Origin: RYN-428 sp035648595
Lineage (GTDB): Bacteria; Planctomycetota; Phycisphaerae; Tepidisphaerales; Tepidisphaeraceae
Assembly: GCA_035648595.1 (NCBI GenBank)
Contig: DASRLH010000157.1
Location: 1-5,296 of the forward strand
Length of the DNA stretch: 5,296 nucleotides
Direction of reading: 5' to 3'
Shown here: positions 1 through 5,296 of the stretch, one piece after another
Position numbering within the stretch: the first letter of the stretch is position 1
Layout: each line of letters starts with the position of its first letter
Position numbers and translations under genes: made by a program
Notes under the pieces: model-generated
The model's input: only the letters and a program-made list of their open reading frames with translations
Database searches by the model: none
Told to the model about the DNA's origin: nothing

Positions 1-64
1 AGCCCAGGCCGGTCGTACCGCCGATGATGACGATCGATTGGCCGGGCAAAGCGCCTGCTTCCAT
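1..64 (-). CDS. Short-chain dehydrogenase/reductase, N-terminal fragment
   Basis: Only the first 21 codons lie in the window; the gene continues past its left edge. Read on the minus strand from the ATG at 64-62, the peptide is a short lead followed by SIVIIGGTTGLG. A hydrophobic beta strand running into GGTTGLG matches the first strand and glycine-rich NAD(P)-binding turn (TGxxxGxG type) of the SDR Rossmann fold. SDR enzymes are usually cytosolic NAD(P)-dependent oxidoreductases; substrate cannot be told from this fragment. The start is chosen because it is the nearest Met before the strand, at the usual SDR distance. No Shine-Dalgarno is visible upstream. The gene follows the membrane-protein gene on the same strand with a gap of 63 bases, so co-transcription is possible. 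Confidence 0.7.
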   Translation of the reverse strand, partial: MEAGALPGQSIVIIGGTTGLG

Positions 65-127
65 GCGAGCAATTTAGAATCGCCGTTGCACGAAATCCAG
101 TCATTCATGCGCCGGAGTGGATACTGG

Positions 128-781
128 CTACAGAATATTGATCGCCCTCCCCAGCAAAATCGCGATAACCGTCAGTGAAATACTCGCCTGCGTCATGACC
201 AGCACCTTTGCCCAACGCGATAAAATCGGCGCATCCGTCGGCGACAAGGCGGTGCTGGTATTGAACGCGAGGAACAGGTAGTCGATGAAGCGCGGCGACC
301 AGGGTTTGCCGCTGAGAAGCGGGCTGCTTTGCGCGAATTGCATTTGGGGGAAGAGGAACGCGCCGGATTCGTGGTGCGGGCGGCCCGAGCGCAGGCGCGG
401 GCCGCCGGCGTCCAGACGCCAATACCAGACCGCGAAGACCAGCACATTCGTCCACCAAAGAGCGGCGGCGGAACGCAGCATCGTCACGGCCGGTTCCTTG
501 TGCGACGGCAAAGCGCGAACCAGCAACGCCAATGACCAAACCATGAATAACGTGATCGCCCCCGAGAGCAGCACACCCAGGAGATGATTGGCCCGGCCCC
601 AGCCCATATGATGGGTAATGATGCCGGGCACAAGCAGGGCCAGCACGATCGCTGGGGCCAGCCAGCGCGGGCCCACGGCAAGAGAATCGGGGAGGGCCAT
701 ATAGAGGCCGCCTATGGCCAAAACTGCGACGATCGCGGGCCAGCGCGGCTCGTGACGAACTGAAGCGGAGAATGCGTTCAT
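128..781 (-). CDS. Multi-spanning membrane protein of unknown function, possible pore-loop protein
   Basis: This is a 217-residue protein with about five hydrophobic segments: roughly 15-36, 41-58, 67-89, 105-121 and 190-213. Before the last helix comes a conserved-looking stretch, FIDYLFLAFNTSTALSPTD (165-183), hydrophobic and rich in Thr/Ser, which recalls the pore loop of two-TM ion channels but has no GYGD selectivity filter. A loop at 122-164 carries RLDAGGP and FLFPQM. From memory, bacterial membrane proteins with the FLFPQM / AF-SPTD / RAVNIL pattern recur and are usually left as hypothetical; I cannot name a family with certainty. The open frame runs upstream to 1147, but that extension is antisense to the peptidase and low in hydrophobicity. 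The ATG at 781 (after CGGGGAT) is preferred; an in-frame ATG at 820 would add 13 residues. It is transcribed divergently from the peptidase and lies upstream of the SDR gene. Confidence 0.75.
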   Translation of the reverse strand: MNAFSASVRHEPRWPAIVAVLAIGGLYMALPDSLAVGPRWLAPAIVLALLVPGIITHHMGWGRANHLLGVLLSGAITLFMVWSLALLVRALPSHKEPAVTMLRSAAALWWTNVLVFAVWYWRLDAGGPRLRSGRPHHESGAFLFPQMQFAQSSPLLSGKPWSPRFIDYLFLAFNTSTALSPTDAPILSRWAKVLVMTQASISLTVIAILLGRAINIL

Positions 782-810
782 ATCCCCGATCTTAACCCCG
801 CCGTGGCTTA

Positions 811-854
811 CCGCCGACATAACTCGGAAAATAGAACGCGGATGGGGTCGGCGG
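811..854. repeat. 8-bp inverted repeat in the divergent intergenic region
   Basis: CCGCCGAC at 811-818 is matched by its exact reverse complement GTCGGCGG at 847-854, with a 28-base spacer. The arms lie between the divergent starts of the membrane protein (781) and the peptidase (914). They could be half-sites of an operator or the stem of a hairpin in the peptidase leader. In a GC-rich genome a chance 8-bp pair at this distance is plausible, so the regulatory reading is only inference. A TATGAT at 857-862 just to the right is a possible -10 box for the peptidase but has no good -35 partner. Nothing else is evident in 782-913. Confidence 0.3.
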
Positions 855-902
855 CGTATGATTAGCGTTCCAGGACCATGGCTTGGCGGGATAGGCGAAA
901 AC

Positions 903-907
903 GAGGA
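903..907 (+). promoter_or_regulatory. Ribosome binding site that decides the peptidase start
   Basis: GAGGA at 903-907 lies 6 bases before the ATG at 914, an ideal Shine-Dalgarno arrangement. The upstream in-frame ATG at 878 has AGGA only 2 bases before it, which is too close. The site therefore favours 914 as the start. Confidence 0.65.
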
Positions 908-913
908 AAATTG

Positions 914-3511
914 ATGCAATTGCCCTGGAAATCTCATCGCAGCAACACTACGCGCAAGCCCGGATTGGGCCGCCGAACGGCGGTTGGCCGGACTACGACT
1001 GGGGGCGAGCGAGTCTTTGAACGGCTCGAAGCGCGCACGATGCTGAGCGTCTCGACACTTCCTGTAACCAATCGGATGGGACCGGTGTATCATGCGGCCC
1101 TGCACGTTTTTCGACCGCTGGCAGCGCCGTCGGCTATGCCATCGCAAACTGTGCCGGTATTGCCGGTGTTGCCGGGTCCGGCAAGCGCGGTTGCCGCGCC
1201 GGTCATGGGACCGCTGGCGGCCTCGGTGCCGGTGGTCCGTTCATCGGGCACTTCGACCTGGGAGGCGCACCCGAATATCATGGCCGCGCAGGGCCCCGGC
1301 GGATTTCGACCGGCGGCCGATTCCTCCCCCATCGGCTTAACGCCCGCACAGGTGCGCGGAGCTTACGGAGTCGATTCGATTAACTTTAGCGGGATCGTGG
1401 GCGATGGCACGGGCCAGACCATCGCGATTGTGGACGCCTATGACGATCCGACGGCGCTGGCCGACCTCAATGCATTTTCGCGTCGCTACAACCTGCCGTC
1501 TTTGAATGCCGGCCTTGGAACGCCTTCGTTCCTGAAGCGCGATCAGAACGGGGGAACATCATTGCCCTCCACTGACCCAGCCGGGCCAGGCGGCGTGGAT
1601 TGGGAAATTGAAGAATCGTTGGATATCGAATGGGCACACGCGATGGCGCCGCGGGCCAACATCAGTCTGTATGAAGCGAATACGCCCTTTGACGATCTTT
1701 TCACCGCGGTCGCGTCGGCAGCGAAGGCCCCGAACGTGGTGGCGGTCTCGATGAGTTGGGGCGGCGACGAAAGCAGCGCCGGCGATCTCTCCGCTTATGA
1801 TCCGTACTTCACCAGTCCTGCCAGCCACGGCGTGACGTTCCTGAACGCCGCCGGCGACACCGGTGCTTACGATTCGAGCGGCACGACCATCGGCCCGGAC
1901 TATCCGGCAACTTCGCCGCGCGTATTGACTGTCGGCGGCACACGCCTGTCCACCAATGGCAATAACTACGCCGGCGAAACCGGATGGGGCACCGGTTCAA
2001 GCAGTGGAACCTCCAGCGAGGGTGGGGGCGGCGGCGGAATCAGCCAAGTCGAGGCACAGCCGTCGTGGCAAAAAGGCATCGTCAGCCAAAGCACTTCATT
2101 TCGCACTTACCCCGATGTCTCAATGGATGCCGATCCTGTATCGGCTGTGTCCGTCTACGATTCATACGACTTTGGCGCATCTACTCCCTGGGATGCGTTT
2201 GGGGGCACCAGCCTGGCCGCGCCGCTTTGGTCGGGACTGATCGCGGTGGCCGACCAGGGACGCGCCCTCAATGGCCTCAAATCGCTGGACGGCGCCTCGC
2301 AGACACTGCCAAAAATTTACCAGCTGCCGGCCTCCGATTTCCACGACATCACCACCGGCAACAACGGGTATGCCGCAGGCCCTGGCTACGACCTGGTCAC
2401 CGGACGCGGAACGCCAATCGCCAACAAACTCGTGCCCGATCTGGCGGGGCTTGCACAAACTCCGATCGACAACCTGTACTTGAAGAAGGATGCGGATGGA
2501 GCGCTGGATGAATGGGTGAATTCACCCACCCCCGGCGCCGGAACGCCGACGGAGACGCTCGCGCTGGCCGATATCAGCGGCATCACGATCAACGGGGCGG
2601 CCGGCGGCGACACGGTGGCCTTGGACTACTCGGCCGGTAACTTTGCCAGCGGCTTAAAGTCCGGCATCACCTACAAGGGATCGCCCACTGACAACAACCA
2701 AATCGAGGTGATTGGCACGGCCGACGACGACACGTTGGCCGCCACCTCCTCGAGCCTTACATTTTCGGGAGGGCTGGCCAGCTTGCCGATGAGTATATTC
2801 AATGTCACGACGATCTCGTTCCCCGGCGGGTCGGGGGGCAGCGATACGTTCAACGTCGTCGGCAACCCTCCGGGCGGTTATCATATAAATGCCGATACCG
2901 CGTCGGGCGCGGCGAATGTGGCCGTGCATATCGCCAACGCCGGCACCCTGGCCACCTTCGACTCGACACAGCATCTGGCTTCCTTGACGATTGACGACGG
3001 CTCTGCCGCGACAATGGGCGCCAGCGCTTCGGCCGGCGGGAATGTGCTCGTTACGGATTCGCTGTCCATCGCCTCAACAGGAAAACTGGACCTCACCAAC
3101 AACGGGATGATCGTCAACTACGCCAACGGCGTCAGCCCGATTTCCTCCATCGCATCGCTGATCCAAAGCGCATATAGCGCCGGCACATGGACCGGAGCGG
3201 GCATCACCAGCACCCTGGCCGACGGCACGCAACACGCCCTGGGTTACGCCGAGGCAAGCGACATCGCGGGCGCCGCCGGCGGCACGTTCATGGGCCAGGC
3301 GGTCGGCGCGTCGGCAGTCCTCATCCACTACACCCGTTACGGCGACGCCAATCTCGACGGACAAGTGAACTTCGCCGACTTCGTCGCCCTGTCGAATCAC
3401 TTCGGCGCTACCGTCGCCAGCGGATGGGACGCCGGAGATTTCAACTACGACGGCACGGTCTCGTTCGCCGACTTTGTGCTGCTGAGTAATAACTTTGGTG
3501 CGACCGCGTGA
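914..3511 (+). CDS. Secreted S53 (sedolisin/kumamolisin-like) serine-carboxyl peptidase with C-terminal dockerin
   Basis: The 865-residue product is a predicted exported endopeptidase of family S53, whose members cut proteins, typically at acid pH, with a Ser-Glu-Asp triad. Residues 1-45 are basic and end in FERLEARTMLS (35-45), a motif typical of planctomycete secreted proteins. Residues 46-140 are a Pro/Ala/Val-rich linker. The catalytic domain spans about 142-512. E233 and D237 sit in EESLDIEWAHA, the oxyanion Asp is D315 in AAGDTGA, and the nucleophile is S433 in GGTSLAAP. The calcium site includes D478 (HDITTG) and D493 (GYDLVTGRGTP). A Gly-rich loop lies at 369-375. Residues 513-805 form Gly/Asp/Thr-rich beta modules. 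Residues 810-863 form a type I dockerin with two calcium loops, DANLDGQVNFAD (811-822) and DFNYDGTVSFAD (842-853). No canonical S53 propeptide (usually about 150-200 residues) is seen. The catalytic assignment is firm; substrate and docking partner are unknown. Confidence 0.93.
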   Translation: MQLPWKSHRSNTTRKPGLGRRTAVGRTTTGGERVFERLEARTMLSVSTLPVTNRMGPVYHAALHVFRPLAAPSAMPSQTVPVLPVLPGPASAVAAPVMGPLAASVPVVRSSGTSTWEAHPNIMAAQGPGGFRPAADSSPIGLTPAQVRGAYGVDSINFSGIVGDGTGQTIAIVDAYDDPTALADLNAFSRRYNLPSLNAGLGTPSFLKRDQNGGTSLPSTDPAGPGGVDWEIEESLDIEWAHAMAPRANISLYEANTPFDDLFTAVASAAKAPNVVAVSMSWGGDESSAGDLSAYDPYFTSPASHGVTFLNAAGDTGAYDSSGTTIGPDYPATSPRVLTVGGTRLSTNGNNYAGETGWGTGSSSGTSSEGGGGGGISQVEAQPSWQKGIVSQSTSFRTYPDVSMDADPVSAVSVYDSYDFGASTPWDAFGGTSLAAPLWSGLIAVADQGRALNGLKSLDGASQTLPKIYQLPASDFHDITTGNNGYAAGPGYDLVTGRGTPIANKLVPDLAGLAQTPIDNLYLKKDADGALDEWVNSPTPGAGTPTETLALADISGITINGAAGGDTVALDYSAGNFASGLKSGITYKGSPTDNNQIEVIGTADDDTLAATSSSLTFSGGLASLPMSIFNVTTISFPGGSGGSDTFNVVGNPPGGYHINADTASGAANVAVHIANAGTLATFDSTQHLASLTIDDGSAATMGASASAGGNVLVTDSLSIASTGKLDLTNNGMIVNYANGVSPISSIASLIQSAYSAGTWTGAGITSTLADGTQHALGYAEASDIAGAAGGTFMGQAVGASAVLIHYTRYGDANLDGQVNFADFVALSNHFGATVASGWDAGDFNYDGTVSFADFVLLSNNFGATA
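1152..1178 (+). repeat. Short tandem repeat, three 9-base units, in the peptidase linker
   Basis: Three consecutive 9-base units, tgccggtat, tgccggtgt and tgccgggtc, sit in the linker-coding region and encode the PVLPVLPG stretch (residues 80-87). The unit is a multiple of three, so copy-number change would alter linker length without shifting frame. The units are imperfect, which suggests a stable linker more than an active slippage site. Confidence 0.5.
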
Positions 3512-3545
3512 GGGGCACATTGCGGACGAGGGCCCAGCGAACGTG

Positions 3546-3762
3546 TCACTTCAACAAGGCTACAAAGCCAGCTTGTTCGAAATGATGATCGGCCGTGAGG
3601 GCTTCGGCGATGCCTGATCTTGTCATGACCACGAAGCACCCATTCCGTTGTTAACATGCGAACGGGGTTGGCGGACGTGAACGCCACTGCTTTGGCGTGC
3701 GTCTGATCGGAGGGACTGAGCAGCGCCAGAAAATAAAATGTATCAGCGAAGACGGTTCTCAT
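3546..3762 (-). pseudogene. VapC-like PIN-domain toxin with internal deletion and frameshift
   Basis: The ATG at 3762-3760 opens MRTVFADTFYFLALLSPSDQ, the N-terminus of a PIN-domain ribonuclease toxin, with the first metal-binding Asp at D7 and the second acidic residue at E40 in LTTEWVL. This frame then loses resemblance and runs into sequence antisense to the peptidase. In another frame directly downstream is CFVVMTRSGIAEALTADH, then HFEQAGFVALLK and a TGA at 3548-3546. That is a typical PIN toxin C-terminus, including the TADHHF acidic residue. PIN toxins usually have about 130-140 residues. Only about 43 N-terminal and 25 C-terminal residues remain, so roughly 60-70 central residues are gone, including the third active-site Asp (the TDC motif). 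The residual joint is out of frame. An in-frame reading from the ATG gives a 105-residue chimera unlikely to fold as PIN. The upstream antitoxin overlaps its start by ATGA. Confidence 0.82.
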
Positions 3763-3977
3763 CGCCTGGGCGTCCCATGGATATAGTGATCGTGTTGCTC
3801 TGCCATGTCGGCCGGAAGATCAGGGACTGTTCCTGCGTGCTTCAGCAGCCGCTCCGATAGGGTTGGCTTCTTCTGCTCCGCAGTTCTGACGATGACCTCA
3901 ACGCGAGTTCCTTCAGGCCATGGCGCAGGTTGATCGAGCACTACGATCCCGCCGTTCAGTGTTCCTTGAAGAGTCAT
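3759..3977 (-). CDS. Type II antitoxin, partner of the broken PIN toxin
   Basis: A 72-residue protein beginning MTLQGTLNGGIVVLDQP. The N-terminal half (1-30, ending PEGTRVEVIV) is a short beta-rich segment like the AbrB/DUF104-type antitoxin fold. The acidic/His-rich tail LPADMAEQHDHYIHGTPRR (54-72) matches the tail seen in antitoxins paired with VapC-type toxins. Such proteins bind and block the toxin with the C-terminal half and usually repress their own operon with the N-terminal half. The start at 3977 is chosen over the in-frame ATG at 4001 because AGGAAAGG (3982-3989) precedes it and the protein begins at the expected beta strand. Its TGA overlaps the toxin ATG as ATGA, the usual sign of translational coupling. 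The gene looks intact although the toxin is not. Its GC content (about 55-57% by hand count over 3781-3900) is below that of hemB (about 67-70% over 4201-4320). Confidence 0.82.
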   Translation of the reverse strand: MTLQGTLNGGIVVLDQPAPWPEGTRVEVIVRTAEQKKPTLSERLLKHAGTVPDLPADMAEQHDHYIHGTPRR

Positions 3978-3981
3978 AAAG

Positions 3982-3989
3982 CCTTTCCT
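3982..3989 (-). promoter_or_regulatory. Ribosome binding site of the antitoxin
   Basis: AGGAAAGG on the minus strand ends 4 bases before the ATG at 3977; its AGGA part is 8 bases away. It supports the 72-residue start over the ATG at 4001. Confidence 0.6.
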
Positions 3990-4085
3990 ACTCCGAACCA
4001 TCTTATCACGTCAGAACGCTTTAGGCGATCCGCCCGAAGTTGGCAGTCGAGTAGAGCAAAGATCGGCTTGGTAGACATAATCCGA

Positions 4086-4091
4086 TATAAT
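4086..4091 (+). promoter_or_regulatory. Perfect -10 box for hemB, implying a leaderless transcript
   Basis: TATAAT at 4086-4091 is an exact sigma-70-type -10 hexamer. Seven bases past its last base is position 4098, the A of the hemB ATG, where transcription from such a box normally begins. No Shine-Dalgarno lies between box and start. The -35 position (4063-4068, TCGGCT) matches TTGACA at only three of six places, and TTGGTA at 4068-4073 is too close. The box itself is seen directly; promoter activity is inferred. Confidence 0.55.
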
Positions 4092-4097
4092 GCCAAT

Positions 4098-5090
4098 ATG
4101 ACCGACCCCCTGCCCGTTCGTCCCCGCCGCCTGCGGCAGCAGCCGCAGTTGCGAAATATGCTCCGCCGGGTCTCGCTTCGGCGCGGGGATGTGATCGTGC
4201 CGGTGTTTGTGCGCGAAGGAACGGGGGTGCGGCACGAAGTGGCGTCGATGCCGGGCGTGTTTCAGATGTCGGTGGACGTGGCGGCGGAGTTTCTGGCGCG
4301 GCGGGCGGATGAGGGGCTTGGAGCATACCTCGTGTTTGGCGTGATCGACCGGGGGCACAAGGACGCCGGCGGGTCGGTCGCGCTTCAGGAAGACAATGTC
4401 GTCTGCCGATTGCTTCGCCGCGTGCGCGAGCAGAAGATCCCGATGGCGGGGATTACAGATTTATGCTTCTGTGAATACACCAGCCACGGCCATTGCGGCC
4501 CGCTCACGGCGGACGGCGCGACCGTGCAAAATGACGCAACGGTCGAACTTCTCATTCGGCAGGCGGTGAACCACGCAAAATCCGGGGCCGCCGTCATCGC
4601 GCCCAGCGGGATGATGGACGGCACCGTGGGCGCGCTTCGCGGCGGGCTCGATGACGCCGGGTTCACGGACGTTTCCATCCTCTCTTACGCGGTGAAATAC
4701 GCCAGCGCGTTTTACGGCCCGTTCCGGGATGCCGCGGATTCCTCGCCCACATCCGGCGACCGCCGGGGCTATCAAATGGACCCGGCCCGCGGCGTGGACG
4801 AAGCGCTGCTCGAAGCGCAACTGGACGTCGAGCAGGGCGCGGACCTGGTGATGGTCAAGCCCGCCGGGCCTTATCTGGATGTGTTGGCGGCAGTGCGGGC
4901 GGCGGTGCCGGTGCCGGTGGTGGCGTATCAGGTGAGCGGCGAATATGCCATGCTCCAGGCCGCCGCCGCCAACGGCTGGCTGGATCGCGATCGGGCCGTA
5001 TTGGAATCGCTCATCGCCATCAAACGCGCCGGCGCGGACCTGATCATTACCTATTTTGCGGAGCTGCTGGCGACGCTGCTGAAGCAATAG
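4098..5090 (+). CDS. hemB: Porphobilinogen synthase (delta-aminolevulinic acid dehydratase), zinc type
   Basis: This 330-residue cytosolic enzyme condenses two 5-aminolevulinate molecules into porphobilinogen, the first pyrrole of heme and other tetrapyrroles. The length is normal for the family (about 320-340). The Schiff-base lysines are K200 in SYAVKYASAFYGPFRDAADS and K254 in VMVKPAGPYLDV. The metal site is DLCFCEYTSHGHCG with C123, C125 and C133, the three-Cys zinc form and not the Asp-containing magnesium form. YQMDPAR (225-231) and the following EALLEAQLDVEQGAD are the usual conserved region before the second lysine. IAPSGMMDG (167-175) has Gly where many relatives have Asp, a variable position. 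The ATG at 4098 gives the typical N-terminus; the frame is open back to 3930, but those 56 residues are unlike HemB and overlap the antitoxin. It appears to be a single-gene unit, divergent from the antitoxin and 170 bases before the next gene. Confidence 0.97.
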   Translation: MTDPLPVRPRRLRQQPQLRNMLRRVSLRRGDVIVPVFVREGTGVRHEVASMPGVFQMSVDVAAEFLARRADEGLGAYLVFGVIDRGHKDAGGSVALQEDNVVCRLLRRVREQKIPMAGITDLCFCEYTSHGHCGPLTADGATVQNDATVELLIRQAVNHAKSGAAVIAPSGMMDGTVGALRGGLDDAGFTDVSILSYAVKYASAFYGPFRDAADSSPTSGDRRGYQMDPARGVDEALLEAQLDVEQGADLVMVKPAGPYLDVLAAVRAAVPVPVVAYQVSGEYAMLQAAAANGWLDRDRAVLESLIAIKRAGADLIITYFAELLATLLKQ

Positions 5091-5210
5091 CTTTTGTCCT
5101 CGTTGCGTTTTGACACTTCAGTACTTGCACCGATCGTGGGAATAAGGCGTTGCCGTATCACGGGCGTCTCGCCTCATCTTTCGTCACATTTTTTTGCGTC
5201 CGCCAGCGAG

Positions 5211-5216
5211 TATAAC
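5211..5216 (+). promoter_or_regulatory. Possible -10 box for the gene starting at 5261
   Basis: TATAAC at 5211-5216 matches five of six -10 bases and would start transcription near 5223, leaving a leader of about 38 bases with a Shine-Dalgarno. The -35 position falls in the T-rich run at 5189-5195, a poor match to TTGACA. Apart from this and the ribosome binding site, 5091-5260 holds no gene or clear terminator. Confidence 0.35.
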
Positions 5217-5246
5217 ATATTGGTGGCATTATCGTTCGATTGATTC

Positions 5247-5253
5247 AAAGGAG
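5247..5253 (+). promoter_or_regulatory. Strong ribosome binding site of the last gene
   Basis: AAAGGAG lies 7 bases before the ATG at 5261, a near-perfect Shine-Dalgarno with ideal spacing. It is the main reason for calling a gene start here. Confidence 0.7.
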
Positions 5254-5260
5254 TATTGGC

Positions 5261-5296
5261 ATGGAAGCCAGGGCGAACAAGGTACGAAGGCGTTCG
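5261..5296 (+). CDS. N-terminal fragment of an unidentified protein
   Basis: Only 12 codons are present before the right edge: MEARANKVRRRS. The start is supported by the strong Shine-Dalgarno and by a -10-like box about 45 bases upstream. The peptide is very basic (one Lys, four Arg), which could be the lead of a signal peptide, a membrane anchor or a nucleic-acid-binding protein. Too little is visible to assign a function. Confidence 0.55.
   Translation, partial: MEARANKVRRRS

Noticed and set aside
857..862. TATGAT as a -10 box for the peptidase
   Set aside because: It matches five of six bases, but no -35-like hexamer lies 16-18 bases upstream; mentioned only as a weak candidate.
782..1147. 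Upstream extension of the membrane-protein reading frame to an ATG at 1147
   Set aside because: It is antisense to the start of the peptidase, is rich in Arg/Ser/Pro with no membrane character, and the ATG at 781 precedes the first helix at a normal distance.
2020..2040. GGTGGGGGCGGCGGCGG-like G-rich tract as a possible quadruplex or slippage site
   Set aside because: It encodes the Gly-rich loop (369-375) within the S53 domain, a loop position often Gly/Ser-rich, and the reading frame is intact on both sides.
3445..3762. Intact 105-residue toxin
   Set aside because: After LTTEWVL the in-frame sequence is Arg/Ser-rich and unlike PIN domains, while the true C-terminus is found in another frame ending at 3546.
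3930..4097. Upstream extension of the hemB frame
   Set aside because: The extra 56 residues are unlike HemB N-termini and overlap the start of the antitoxin on the other strand. The protein from 4098 already has full family length.
4461..5087. 208-residue minus-strand open frame across hemB
   Set aside because: It is Arg/His-rich, typical of an antisense shadow in GC-rich DNA, and fully covered by the unambiguous hemB.
5110..5115. Perfect TTGACA -35 hexamer downstream of hemB
   Set aside because: At 16-18 base spacing there is no acceptable -10 (the best is GATCGT), so it is not called as a promoter.
5163..5195. Possible hemB terminator: GGCG-TCT-CGCC stem and a run of seven T
   Set aside because: The stem is only 4-5 bp and the T-run lies about 15 bases past it, which does not fit an intrinsic terminator.

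Overview
The window is GC-rich and looks like planctomycete chromosome. The clearest sign is the large secreted protein in the left half. It has an N-terminal LEARTMLS-type motif, beta-rich modules of the kind common in planctomycete extracellular proteins, and a C-terminal type I dockerin. This taxonomic placement is inferred from protein style alone. No rRNA, tRNA, CRISPR array or insertion sequence was seen.

Layout from left to right: (1) minus strand, the first 21 codons of a short-chain dehydrogenase/reductase (1-64). (2) Minus strand, a 217-residue multi-spanning membrane protein of no assigned function (128-781), just upstream of the SDR in the same direction. (3) A divergent intergenic region (782-913) with an 8-bp inverted repeat. 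(4) Plus strand, an 865-residue S53 (sedolisin/kumamolisin-like) serine-carboxyl peptidase with all catalytic residues, beta-rich C-terminal modules and a dockerin (914-3511). (5) Minus strand, a type II toxin-antitoxin pair: an intact 72-residue antitoxin (3759-3977) overlapping by ATGA a PIN-domain toxin (3546-3762) that has lost its middle and is out of frame. (6) Plus strand, hemB, zinc-type porphobilinogen synthase (4098-5090), apparently read from a leaderless transcript. (7) Plus strand, the first 12 codons of an unidentified gene with a strong Shine-Dalgarno (5261-5296).

The genes do not form one pathway. HemB is housekeeping tetrapyrrole synthesis, the peptidase is an exported degradative or surface enzyme, and the toxin-antitoxin remnant sits between them as a decayed accessory module. 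I see no convincing new multi-gene system. The points most worth a second look are the internally deleted toxin beside its intact antitoxin, the perfect -10 box placed so that hemB transcription should begin at its ATG, and the S53 peptidase that lacks both a recognisable propeptide and a classical hydrophobic signal peptide.
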